A stretch of 64,000 nt of DNA, from positions 1 through 64,000 of the forward strand of contig MCGO01000162.1 in assembly GCA_002104985.1 (NCBI GenBank), written 5' to 3'. This DNA comes from Rhizoclosmatium globosum (Eukaryota; Chytridiomycota; Chytridiomycetes; Chytridiales; Chytriomycetaceae). The position numbers and the translations under genes are program-made. Below the pieces are notes generated by a model. It saw only the letters and a list, made by a program, of their open reading frames with translations, did not search any database and was not told the origin of the DNA. The number at the start of each line of letters is the position of its first letter. Within the stretch, counting starts at the first letter, position 1. Shown one piece after another: positions 1-10,345 of the stretch.

Positions 1-1611
1 ACACAAACAGCATTCACCTTGATGTCAACTTTCAAAGTGGCATATGTTGCTTGTATTCCAAGTTCAGATACATCTCAACAAAAAATTTACTCCGCTTTTG
101 GAAATCGCACTGTTCTCTATATGAGCTGTGTTCGTGAAGATATCCAAAATTATCCATTCTATCATCAAGAGGTTTCAATCCAGATTCTCATCAGCCAATC
201 AGGAAGTTTGAAATTATCCACTTATGCTTTCATATGTGCATTGTTGACTGGTGACCAAAGCTCTTTAGCAGCTATTACTCGGGATCAAGCTCTAAAAAAG
301 CTAAATGGAAAACGTGGTGTATTTTTTATGGATGAGTTCCCTGTTCATAATCCTCGAGCTCAAGATGCTGAAGCTGTAAAATTCCGTCTGAGATTCATGC
401 GTACAGTTGTTGGAGCACTTGGTTTAGTTGGAATTCTTTCATCTACTCATAGCTCTGCAATGAATATGTTTATTCATGGAAATGAAGCGTCAAGAGGTGG
501 AGGTGGGCCTCCTAAATTATGGTGTTACGTTGTTCCACGCTTTCCACCTTTTGAAGTACCTTCTGGGACTGATATTCCAGATTGGCTCAGATTGATTTTG
601 GAAAACAGTCGTCCATGGTTCTCACACATTGCACTGCAACATTATCATGAATATTACAGAGGTAACACCTCAGTACCTGACTATTTGGACCAGCTTTTCT
701 GCTTTCTCTGGAAAGAAGCCAGGCGAAGTAAAAAATTTGGTCAAGCTGCATATACCCATGGCCAAGTGTGTCTTCTACTGTCAGTTAATCATGTTCAGTA
801 TGAAACTCAAAACCCTGAATTTAATGTCATTGAAAAACATTTTGCTCAGCTGGATAGGCTTGAGATGTTTCCGTTGTACCTCAGTGACGATGGTCTTCAA
901 AATCTTGATGAAACACTTTGGATCCACCGAGTGATATTCCCAACAGCAGAAATTGATTTGCTGCTCCATTTGGTGTTTCTTGGAGGTAAAGGCTATCGCA
1001 CATTTGTCAGCACCTTTCTAGAAGCAGTTCAGGCTACAAAAAACCACCAGACTTTCGCCTTGTCATTTAAGAACAGTAATGTGAAGACAAATGATGGGCT
1101 TGAGGCAGAAGCAAGTCGATTTGGTGCTGTTGTTCTTGCAAGTCGAGCTAATGGTCTCCATGGGTCAAGTTTTGATCAATGGATTTCATTTTTCATGCAG
1201 GAATTAGGAATGGTTCAGCTGGGATCTCAGCTAAAGGTTCCTGACAAAATTGCAGTCTTGTTGAAAGGAATACAGGTGCCCTACCTTGGGGCGCCAAATG
1301 TCAGTTGGCCAAAGAATTTGCCTTGCGAATGGAGCAGATTCTTGGGTGAATTTTCTCGCTCACTGAATAATGATCGAATTGATGGAAGTATTGGGAGTGA
1401 CATTACCTTTGAAGTCAAAGATTGGAGCACATCATTTGGCACTCCTAACCTTGAGGATGCACTGAAAAGAAAACCATTGGACTCTACTGCTCACATAATT
1501 CTTGTTAACAAGGTAGTTAATGGATTTTATAGCACAAAAAAAGCTGCTGGCTATTCAGCATTTGTAAAGCAACATCAAAATCTACTTGGAAAACATTTCT
1601 GTATATGTTGA
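1..1611 (+). CDS. Crinkler/RHS-type NTPase-nuclease, 5' partial
   Basis: The frame is open to the left edge of the window, so the N-terminus is missing; about 530 residues are present. A hydrophobic strand ending in MDEF (about residue 103, VFFMDEFP) looks like a Walker B motif of a P-loop NTPase. No Walker A is visible and it should lie upstream. Near the C-terminus, GSDITFEVKDW (about residues 460-470) has the D...ExK pattern of a PD-(D/E)XK restriction-endonuclease-like domain, followed by a hydrophobic strand (HIILVNKVV). NTPase followed by REase is the known architecture of Crinkler (CRN) and RHS-type eukaryotic effectors, which are expanded in oomycetes and some chytrids. Whether it acts inside the cell, as an effector, or derives from a transposon cannot be told here. 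Assignment rests on motif layout only. Confidence 0.55.
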   Translation, partial: TQTAFTLMSTFKVAYVACIPSSDTSQQKIYSAFGNRTVLYMSCVREDIQNYPFYHQEVSIQILISQSGSLKLSTYAFICALLTGDQSSLAAITRDQALKKLNGKRGVFFMDEFPVHNPRAQDAEAVKFRLRFMRTVVGALGLVGILSSTHSSAMNMFIHGNEASRGGGGPPKLWCYVVPRFPPFEVPSGTDIPDWLRLILENSRPWFSHIALQHYHEYYRGNTSVPDYLDQLFCFLWKEARRSKKFGQAAYTHGQVCLLLSVNHVQYETQNPEFNVIEKHFAQLDRLEMFPLYLSDDGLQNLDETLWIHRVIFPTAEIDLLLHLVFLGGKGYRTFVSTFLEAVQATKNHQTFALSFKNSNVKTNDGLEAEASRFGAVVLASRANGLHGSSFDQWISFFMQELGMVQLGSQLKVPDKIAVLLKGIQVPYLGAPNVSWPKNLPCEWSRFLGEFSRSLNNDRIDGSIGSDITFEVKDWSTSFGTPNLEDALKRKPLDSTAHIILVNKVVNGFYSTKKAAGYSAFVKQHQNLLGKHFCIC

Positions 1612-1614
1612 CAA

Positions 1615-2900
1615 AAAAAGGCTTCCTTGAAATGAAAGGCATCAAGAATCAGTGTAGGTGCTCAAAGCAAGATCATTCTGATTCAAGTTGTGCTCCTCAG
1701 TCAGTTGTAATTTTGATCCCAACAGTATTATAGTTTCTTTGCTAAAGTAATTTTCCATGTTATATAAAGTCATATCTCATGATCTTTACATTCTAAGAGC
1801 AACCCTACAATTTGTTTCATTCAGCCATCTGATTTGAAGCAAAACACAGCCACAAAACAGTTTTTGGGGTAAGTTTTGATAGAGCAGCCAAAAGTTTCTT
1901 TATTTGTGTCCACATTTGAAGCGCGGCAGTGGGAGGCAAACTCATGGTGATGGTGGTTTTTTGTCAAAACCAACACATTTGCTACTTGCTGTAACCTGTG
2001 AAGACCTGCTCTACTTTTTGTGCAATGATAACGCCACTGCAGGACCTAAATACGTTCTCAGAGACAGAACCGTAACAAAACAACAACACAATGCACGAAA
2101 GACAAAGTCCCACCTCCACGTGTCTGCCGTGTTGGTTGCTGGGATCACAGAGTGGAGACGTGCGGAGGCTGGGAAAGTTTTGGGGACAGGGAGCGAAGGA
2201 AGTGGAGTCGCACAGGGGTTGAAACAACAACGCCAACAGAGCAAAACAGCCGCGAAACAGCGGGAAAGTCGAGTAGTTGACTGCGGAACAGCAAAGCCCG
2301 AAACAGGAGCCCGACGAGACACGAAGCGAGGAGACGCGCTTCACCAACCCCCAAACAAACCAACCCCAACAACCCAACACAAATACTAACAACCCACCAC
2401 CTCAGCAACAGCGTAGGAACCATAACTACAACAAAACAAAACGAAAAGGTTGAAACAGACCTACCAGAACAACCAGACACAAGAAATGGAATAACACACC
2501 TACCCCTCCACAACGCAAAACGACAACAGGCACAACAGCCACACAAAACACACTGGAAGGAAAGTGAGGGACTGTCGAGGGAGGTGCAACAGCCATCCAC
2601 AACCTACCAACACGACAGAAACTCAATGCTGGCACCAACCAACATGGAAGAGGCAACACCACGCAGCAAAAGGCGAAAGAGTCAACATCAGGGAGACAGT
2701 CAATACAGACGAGGCAACATTGAACTCAACATTACAATAAACACTATTCAACTTCCATATCAAACACTGTAGAAACTAAAAAGAATAAACAACAAGATAA
2801 TTGCACAAAGAAGGACGTGAGGGAAAGAAAGAAAGAAATAAAAGGAGGTGGCAGACAAAAAACAAATAAGAACAAAGTAGAAGAAGAACAAACCAACTGC
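1615..2900. other. A/C-rich stretch without a convincing gene
   Basis: From about 1900 the plus strand becomes strongly A/C-rich (runs of CAACA, CCAAC). Several overlapping ORFs exist on both strands, but all have low-complexity composition and none shows a domain. It may be the 5' part of the degraded LINE-like element that follows. I see no supportable gene. Confidence 0.4.
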
Positions 2901-3059
2901 ACAAAACTAAAATGCGTAGTCTGTGGGAACTGCGCAAAGGGCGGGAAATACACAGCAAGGAGTTGAAAGGGACACAAAGGCAAGCACCAAAATGCCCTCT
3001 CCCACCACTCAACCAGACAACCACAATGACCAACCAATACACCATCGACATCTACCACG

Positions 3060-4128
3060 CAGACCTAAGTGACTACAACTCATGCAACTGTCACACCCCA
3101 CCGCAAGTACACAACACTGCTGTGCAACAAGGACAACGCCAAGAGGGTAAGACAAATGCACTCCAAACAAACAACACAAACTGGGAAACTAACCAGCCAA
3201 CAGATCATCTACTCACTCCCCATTGCACAACAAACCTGCCCAACCAACCCGTTCACCATCGTCGCACTTGGCTTCACCCACCTTGACCTCAGCAACTACC
3301 ACCGAATCACTATCAAAAACGAAATCAGCAACTTCATCTACAATGTGCTCAAGGAGGAAGTCGAGGACATACACATCTACTCCAAAGCCAAAACTCCCAC
3401 CAGCTACATCATCTGCAACAGTGAGGCCCAATTCAGACGCCTCCTTGACGACCCCATGTACTGCTAGATCCCCAACCTCCTAAACATCAACATACAGCTA
3501 CGTAACCGAGCCACAGACCTCTCCACCTCCAAAGAAGACCTCAAGATCCCTGGAACGTGGTTCAGACCAGAAAAGCATCCCCTTTGTGCTGAAGACTTCA
3601 TGCCAACCACCAGTGCGGCGTCGACAGCATCTTCATCAGCAACGATCGTGTTCTTCTACTCCATCGCTCTGCTCTGCAGGCCAAGGCCATGAATGGTGTC
3701 ACCAGCCAAACTACAAACAAGGGCCCTCAACAACATCAAGCAGTGGGATTTGTTGTTAACGGAGTGTACGAGGAATACAAGGATTGTAGTGAATGTGGGT
3801 AACACCATGAAACGGAGGAGTGTGAACTGTTCCAGGAACGAGTGGAAGGGCTCTGCCACCAGGCACAAGGGATACACTTCAACAACCTCAGCAAAAAAGA
3901 AGTAGAGTTAGCCTTCTTCAAAATCACAGCAGACGAAGGAAAGACTCTGGGGACATGGATCAAAAACAGGAACAAATATGATGTCCAAAATATGAGGGGA
4001 CTGAAGGGACAGGTGCCAGAACTGAGGGAGTACCAGAGACTCTGGGACATTGGTTCACTCCCAAGGTCCCAACCAACTAACAACTACCATAACCCCCAAC
4101 AACCAACACAGCACCAGGCGCCATGACC
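3060..4128 (+). pseudogene. Degenerate LINE-like ORF1 (gag) with zinc knuckle
   Basis: Several plus-strand reading-frame pieces together resemble the ORF1 of a non-LTR retrotransposon. Positions about 3270-3467 encode an RRM-like segment (ISNFIYNVLKEEVEDIHIY) ended by a TAG. After a frame change, about 3760-4100 encodes a CCHC-type zinc knuckle (DCSECG, in-frame stop, HHETEEC) and a charged tail. Internal stops and the frame change show it is not functional. No reverse transcriptase is visible downstream, so only the gag part remains. The A/C-rich composition is shared with the flanks and differs from the host genes. The alternative is a decayed host gene with a zinc knuckle. Confidence 0.4.
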
Positions 4129-4582
4129 ATCTCCTCAGCTCCAAGATCACCCACATGGAATCCAGGCTCCAGCACCTTGACTACCATGTGCTCCAGCAAC
4201 AAGTGCAACTGTAGCAATGGATACCAGAGCCAAGACGACATGGAAAACCGCCCTCACAAGAAGGCCACCAGCCGCTCTGACCAACCTACCCCTACGTGCC
4301 AATCATGAACCCATTATTGTCTCATCCCCCGACGACAGTAACGAACAAGACGAGGAATCCTTGACAACACCAACAATGAACTGCTCAACACCCCAACCAA
4401 GTTGTCCATGGATGAGAATGCTGAGGGCCCCAGTAACCAAACCAAGACCCACCCCCTGCGAAGCATGTGTGATACACCAAAAACAGGAAGAAGGGAGGGT
4501 GGGAGTGAAATGAAAACAACATATTCAAATAAAACCAAATATTTATAAACAACCTATTCCAAACTATAACAAGAGAGGAAAT

Positions 4583-4894
4583 AGGGGTGGTCAAAGTTGA
4601 GAAAATTGAGAAAGTGAAAAGCGAACATTGGGGCGTTTGGAAAGCGCAGTTTCATCATTTTAAAAAGTGGCGGTTTGAAACCAGTGGAAAGGGATGGTCA
4701 GAGTTGTGGTTTCGAACCACAGCCTCTTGAGGTGTCTTGTCATAGCAGATTGGGTGGTGAAAAGCAAAAGCAAATCGCGAAACTCAAAAGCGGCTCTCAA
4801 AAGAAAAATTGAAAAGCGAGGTAGGGGTTCGCTTTTGGATTCGAAAAGCGGATTTTGGACATTTTGAAACTTTGCTTTTCGCATGACCACCCCT
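4583..4894. mobile_element. MITE-like element with 11-bp terminal inverted repeats
   Basis: AGGGGTGGTCA at 4583-4593 is repeated as its exact reverse complement TGACCACCCCT at 4884-4894. Each end is flanked by TA (4582-4583 and 4894-4895), as expected for a TA target-site duplication. The 312-bp interior has no ORF but is full of internal palindromic words such as GAAAAGCG and CGCTTTTGG. Size, inverted ends and lack of coding capacity fit a non-autonomous DNA transposon. Confidence 0.6.
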
Positions 4895-5346
4895 AATGCT
4901 TGAAAAGAACAAAGAAAACTTTGCAAAAGAGGAAGAAAAAAGTAAGGAGGAATCAACCAAAAAAAGAAAGAGGATCCTCAACAACAACAAAGAGGAATGT
5001 AAAAGAAGAAAAGACAAAGAAGACAATGAAGGGGACACAGATGACAACGTAGATGAAGAAGTACCTCTTAAGAAACCAACAAGGAACCAAAAAGGGAAAT
5101 ACACAGGACAGGAAGACCAACACACCACGACGGAAAAGGAGGTTGAAGAAAAGAGAAGGCCAGAAATCAGAAAATGACAAGAAACATGATCACCACAAAA
5201 ATCAATAAGGACAGTAAGGACGTTTCGCTATTCGGATTTTTGTTTTGGAGGAGGAGATTTTTCTTCGTGGGCTGGCCACAAAGAAAAATGGATGGCCACT
5301 TTTCGTCCACCAAAACACTCACAAGGAAAGAAAAATCTGTCAACGC

Positions 5347-6246
5347 ATGACTACCTCAACAGCATCCAAACGTGGCCGTGCTGACCCTGCCATGGCCTCA
5401 ACAGACGAGGAGGGGGCCCTAGAGCAGCCAGGGAGCCGCAATCGCAAACCAGCGTTCTGATACAATGCCCGAATTGAAGTATTGCTTCTAAAGGAGGTCA
5501 CAGGCGTTGAGCCCTTTAATGCTGGACATGGTAAGACTGGTGAGGCTTGGGAGCGTGTTGCTACAAACGTGAATACGGAAATGGGCCTCCATAATGACGC
5601 CAATGTCAAGGCAACAGGAAAAAATGCATTCAAATGCTTCAAAGAGCTCCTGAAGAAGTTCAAGGCTGATGAAATGGAAAGCCTGCAAGCCTCTGGAACG
5701 GAGGAGGAGTTTGAGGAGAGTGAGCAGTTGTTGTCTGACCTTCAAGATTTGGTTTGTGCCTCACATCCCACCCATCCCGCCATGCTAAATCAGCCAAAAC
5801 ATTAGATTCATGATTTAGAAGAGCAGCGAGTCAAAAAGAAGGCGAAGAAGTCAAAGGAGGAGGAGCGCCGTGAAACAAATGGGGCTGCCATCCGAGAAGC
5901 TGCTGTCAAACTGATGTCCGACAAGAACAAGACTCCAAAGAAGACTGACAATGGATTTGGCGATGAAGAGAATGACCCACCTTCCTCTTCAACTCGTGCT
6001 CCTTCCGCTGCCAAGACGGCAGCAAGTCTTGCTTCCACTCTCAAGGAAATGAGTGAGGCCTTCCATGAGTCAAATGCAAAAGACAGCAATGATGCAGTTG
6101 CGAATCAAGAGTTGAAGGAGAGAGAATTGAACTTGCAGGACAGGAAGCTTGCATTGGAGGAAGCCCGGTTGGAGTTGGAGAGAAAGCGTCAGGAACAGCA
6201 AGACAAGTTGATGAATGCACTCTTGACCAAGATTCTGGAGAAGTAA
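5347..6246 (+). pseudogene. Harbinger Myb/SANT-like accessory ORF, two in-frame stops
   Basis: One reading frame runs from an ATG at 5347 to 6246, interrupted by TGA at 5458-5460 and TAG at 5803-5805. The segment after the first stop (YNARIEVLLLKEVTGVEPF) resembles the Myb/SANT-like DNA-binding ORF of Harbinger transposons. The C-terminus is a charged coiled coil (about 6095-6240, LELERKRQEQQDKL). In known elements this protein works with the transposase for nuclear import and end binding. The stops are substitutions, so this ORF is truly decayed. Confidence 0.6.
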
Positions 6247-6319
6247 GACTGGTCACTTATTATTATTTCTATTTATTTATTTGTTGATGGAAAAGAAGAT
6301 GTGTTTTGTGATGTTTTAA

Positions 6320-7422
6320 TTACTCGTCGTCTTCCTCTTGATCGTCTCCAAGTTCTGTCGGAGCTGGAGATGAGTGCAAGTATTCATTCAGTGTAGGCGG
6401 GTCAAGTGCAAAAAAGATTGAGAGCTCATTTGCTCCCTTGCAGCAAGTCAACATGTTTGTAAGCAACGCTGCAACATTATAATAAACACCAACAGGTTGC
6501 AACCACAGCTTTAAATTCTTGTGGAAGTCCACAAAGGCCCAGTTTGCAACAATGAGCCCAAATGCCCATTCAACCGTTACGCGCACTCTGCTCATGGCCT
6601 TGTTGAACGCATCCTGCTCTTCTGTCAACTGAGCACCCTTGAAGGGAGAAAACATCCAATCTTTTAATCCGTAGGCAGGATCGCCGTACACCACAAATGT
6701 GCTGCAGGAAAAATGTCTTCCAATCCACTTTGGCGAAGGAGATACAGATCATGGCGAGATCCAGGTTCAGGGCCATGCAAATGAGCTATGATTCCATCAG
6801 GACAACTGATTGATTGCCACTTGAGTGCATGTTTCCATTTGTGTCCATTGTAGGCAGCTTTCTGCACGCCTTTTCCAGGACGACACATTTGGCGCACAGT
6901 TCCGTCAGGATCTCCAATACAATCAATCAACGGGGCTCCTTGTGCGTGATAAGCATCAGCAAATTGAATCAATTTCTGCTCAGTTATGCGATGTGTGTCC
7001 CACAGCAATAAATGTTTGAATCGCCGGAATATATGCAGGAGCACGTTGTTAAAAATAAAGCTAATAGCGGTTCTGCTACGTCCAAAATGTTGTGTGATGT
7101 CACCGAGCCGTCCAGGATACGCCATACGTCGCAACAGAATCAAAAGTGCCTCGAGTGCAAGAGCTTTGTGTCCTGCTTTTGTAATTACGACGTCAGGGAG
7201 CCTCAATTCCACGACCAGATCCTCTATTTGCTTCTTGTCAAAGCGAAAGAGGAATTTGCAGGTTGGAGAGTCCAATCTTTTGAAGTTGAAGCGTGTATCA
7301 GGAATTTGGATGGCCATTGAGTCTGGTGCAAATTCTATGCAGGCCACAGTCATGGCCAACATCAAAAGGAGCTGTTTACGCCGTTGGTTTGCACGTTTGA
7401 CAGCATCATTGTCTGTGTCCAT
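6320..7422 (-). pseudogene. Harbinger transposase (DDE_Tnp_4/HARBI1-like), frameshifted
   Basis: The minus-strand frame from about 7422 to 6664 carries the transposase core: the first catalytic Asp lies in CIGDPDGTVRQ and is followed by GPEPGSRHD. A single missing base near 6705 then shifts the frame. The rest (6694-6320) supplies the second Asp in YGDPAYG and the Glu in RVTVEWAFG. All DDE residues are therefore present but split over two frames. Putting one base back in the GCAGCACA stretch would join the frames, so this may be an assembly error. It converges with the Myb-like ORF and ends in an acidic tail. Confidence 0.75.
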
Positions 7423-7556
7423 TCGAAATTTATTTTTCCTTCTAACGAACACAACTTTCTCTCAAAGAGATCCTTGTGGCCACGCCAACAAATCTCACAA
7501 AGATATCCTCCTAGCGAAACCTCTCTAGTGACATTGATAATAGTACTAACACCAAG

Positions 7557-8536
7557 TTGTTCAACTCGCTAATAAAAGCGGCTGGGGATTTAACTATGAA
7601 ATATGTGCCCCAACAAACGATCCCGGTGTTGTGTCTGACTATCTCAAGGTATGTTGACAATGTTGGTTTGCAACGTAGCTAACTGGTTAATAGCTACAGG
7701 ATAAAGCCAAGGCGGCAAAAGCAAGGAATGTTATTACGAATGGAGTTCCCAACTTTGACCTTTTGAAGGAATTGTTTGGCCACAGCATACCGAGTGGAAA
7801 CAATGCCCGGAGTTCAACTCAAACTTCAGCTCCTCGTTCAAGTCCTCGTCGTCAATCAAAAGGAACTGCTAGTACTATTCGAGACAAGGACGAAGATAGT
7901 GAGGATGGTGGGGACAAAGGCGCTGATGAAGGAGATGTTGATGACGAAGGAGACCAAGATGCAGTCAGCGCCGCGGGAGACGAAGGCGACGACGAGGAAT
8001 TTGACCCAATGCCGCCTCTTCCAACGATAAACTCAAGTGGTTCTCGCACCTCAAAACCAACCTCTACAGCTAGCTTGGCATCTACGTCAGTTGCATCATC
8101 AGCTGCGTCCGCTACCTCTGCCGCCTCTGCCAGGAAGCGATCGCGATCACCGTCAAATTCTACAAACTTTGGAGAACAGCCAAAGCGAAACCACAAAGTG
8201 CCAGCGCCCAAGACAGCTCTTGACGGAGTTTCGGATCAGCTGGAACGTGCTTTGAATCAGCTGGACAGTATCGGTAACTTGGACACTGTTTCTCCATCCA
8301 TACGCTTGCCAGAAGGCGTACAGCTTACAGTTGTTGTTGCCAAGAAGTTGGATGAGCTTCTCACTCGTCTCAATGGTGTGCATGATGGATTGATGTGTGA
8401 TTGGCTTCTTCCTAAACTGACTTACAAGTATGCAAAGGCGTTTTCCGATCCACATTTGGCAGCAATGTTCTTGGGAACCTCAAATGAAGCAGCACTAGTT
8501 GGTTTTCTTGAGGATGTTTTCAAATCCATGCAGTAA
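7557..8536 (+). CDS. Myb/SANT-like DNA-binding protein lacking its 5' exon(s)
   Basis: Two exons are visible: 7557-7648 and 7700-8536, joined through a GTATGT...CTACAG intron. The first encodes SGWGFNYE...VVSDYLK and runs into KAAKARNVITNG..FDLLKELF. This matches the C-terminal half of the Myb/SANT-like domain (PF12776 type), which has a consensus of SGWGWDEE, a W/YLK helix and FDELxELFG. The tryptophan-bearing first half is absent. The first exon is preceded by a perfect TACTAAC branch point (7544-7550) and AG. A Harbinger element ends only 11 bp before that branch point, so the insertion may have separated or removed the 5' exons. The rest is an acidic linker, a Ser/Ala-rich stretch with a basic patch (ARKRSRS), and a helical C-terminus. 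Proteins of this type are often transposon-derived. Confidence 0.55.
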
Positions 8537-8539
8537 TTC

Positions 8540-8835
8540 CAATAAAAGTGAATATTATAATACTCTTTACCTTGTTTTCGTTGAAAAGATGGAAATTGTG
8601 TGGTCAGAAACAGCTTTTACCTATTTTTGGATTCTGGCCTCTTTTTGGGCTCAAAACATGGTTTTTTGATCAAAATTGCATTCTGGATTATGGCTCTTTT
8701 TGGAAAAAGGGATTATGGGCTAGAATTCAATTTTTCATTCTGAAAAGTCGATTTTGGCCATAATTCATTTTTGAGAATTTGGCATTAATTTCTGGCGTGG
8801 CAGAAAGTGAAAATTTTTGGGGCCAAACGGAGCCT
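8540..8835. repeat. AT-rich, element-like spacer ending in a CCAAACGGAGCC word
   Basis: No gene is visible. The stretch holds repeated words (ATTCTGG, CTTTTTGG, TTATGG) and ends in GGGGCCAAACGGAGCC followed by TTA. Read on the other strand that end resembles the ends of some Harbinger/hAT-type elements. No matching left end was found. Confidence 0.3.
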
Positions 8836-9431
8836 TACAGTTGAAAGAAATCATCACAACTGAAAAACTGTTGGTGGGCTATCTTTGCGTTTTGACAAAC
8901 GAACACTTTCTTAATTGCCCAGTCATTTCGAAAACCACCACAATTGTCTCCAGAAGCTCCAATAATGCTACTCTTATAAATGTTCAACATGTCTGTGACG
9001 ATGGCTGCAAGATTCAAAAGAAGCGGAAAGTTGATCCAACCTGACATCTGGAATTCTTGAATCACTCAAATGGCCCAAGGTTTTGTATTAACATCTACTC
9101 ATTCCAAACACGAAGAAGGATGCAACACTTGGTTCAGGCACCAGTTCCCATTCCATCAGATGTTCTTGCTCAGAGTATTGAATCAAACTTTGACATTTGG
9201 AAGGCTGGTGCGAAACAATTTAAAAAGGATTTGATTCAATCAGCTGTTAAAAGACAGGCTCGTAAGAAAAACACAGTCAAAATCACAACTAACGTTCAGC
9301 CCTGCTCTTGATCAACTCAAATCCCACCTCAAACGTCAACACCAATTCAAATCAATAGTTCAGACAGAGAGATTTCATTGTCAGATGAAGATGAAGATAT
9401 TGATGATGACGATGATATTTATAGTGATTAG
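8835..9431 (+). pseudogene. Decayed transposase-like C-terminus (possibly KDZ family)
   Basis: A single plus frame runs to a TAG at 9431 with in-frame TGA codons at 9042-9044 and 9309-9311. It contains LINVQHVCDDGCK, which resembles the NVQHxC...C motif near the C-terminus of fungal KDZ-type transposases. A following helical part (IESNFDIWKAGAKQFKKDL) and an acidic tail (DEDEDIDDDDD) complete it. No catalytic core is present. Attribution to KDZ elements is from memory of the motif and is tentative. Confidence 0.3.
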
Positions 9432-9439
9432 ATTTGTCT

Positions 9440-10340
9440 TAACCTTTCAACCTTAAATTTTTGGAAATAATTATTGAAAATCATTGATACATCTTTCTTT
9501 TAAGAAAACGTTCTGAAATATTTGGTTACAAGGCTATGGAATATAAGTAACTTGAATATTTCTCGTTGTGGCACAAAGAACGTTCTAAAACATTAACTGC
9601 TCACATGTTTAAAAACCTTGCTTGTCCCGCAATTCAAAACATTTTGTCCTTTTATTGTTTGGTATCCTTTTTTTACAGCTTTCTACATAATTTCATGCTA
9701 AAAATATTTAAACCCCTTTAAAATAGCCCGGAGTGTAACAAGAAATTCTTACTGTGCCGATTGTCCTGTGCTACTTGTTCAACACTGACGTCCAGAACTT
9801 GCAACGAGATTCCCTGGCGTAAATGGGTCCTTGAATATACTCTCTATGCTTGCCACAGCACTTCAATTATACAACTTCAACCACAAATAAATAACTAAAG
9901 TGCATAAAATAACAAAATAACAAAATAACAAAATGTAAGAATAAATACAAGCCACGTTGCCAAGTCTTTGAACCTAGGTAATGAAGAACAAGAAGTCCTT
10001 CTGAAGCACTTCACAAATTGGAATGCAGGCTTATCAGTTTTCAAGGCTACGTTAGTTGGTTCTGATTTCAATGCAAAATCTTGAAATAATGGACTGAAGG
10101 TTGTTGGGTTGCGGTGAAATGTCAAAGATAAAGTGAAGAGTTAAAACCTGGATATAACAGATTGAAACAAGCGGACTGGATAACCCTGCTAAGATCAAAG
10201 GCCAGATAATGAGGCAGCTCCAGAGCAATCCCTTTGAGCTGGCTCCAAGAGCTGCTTCATCAAAATCCCTGATACAACAACTATCATCGTTTTATTGTCA
10301 CTTTCCAAGAATTATGCATAAATATTGACGTGAATGTAAC
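9440..10340. other. Intergenic AT-rich stretch, nothing recognised
   Basis: Only short ORFs occur on both strands and none has a recognisable domain. There is a short tandem of AACAAAAT units at about 9907-9932. It separates the mobile-element block from the methyltransferase gene. Confidence 0.4.
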
Positions 10341-10345
10341 CAGCC

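Larger units (their letters stand above)
5210..7532. mobile_element. PIF/Harbinger-type DNA transposon
   Basis: Two convergent ORFs, a Myb/SANT-like one on plus and a DDE transposase on minus, are the classic Harbinger layout. The ends are imperfect inverted repeats: GTTTCGCTA at 5222-5230 matches TAGCGAAAC at 7512-7520, similarity extends about 11 bp outward, and a shared GGCCACAA word lies about 45 bp inward. The target duplication could not be fixed. Both ORFs are damaged, so this copy is probably not autonomous. Confidence 0.7.

Noticed and set aside
1904..2389. ORF of 161 codons on plus and overlapping ORFs on minus
   Set aside because: Composition reflects the A/C-rich repeat; all frames are about equally open and none has a recognisable motif.
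4896..5177. A Lys/Glu-rich ORF of 93 codons
   Set aside because: Pure low complexity in a purine-rich stretch; no domain, no splice context, and it lies between two mobile elements.
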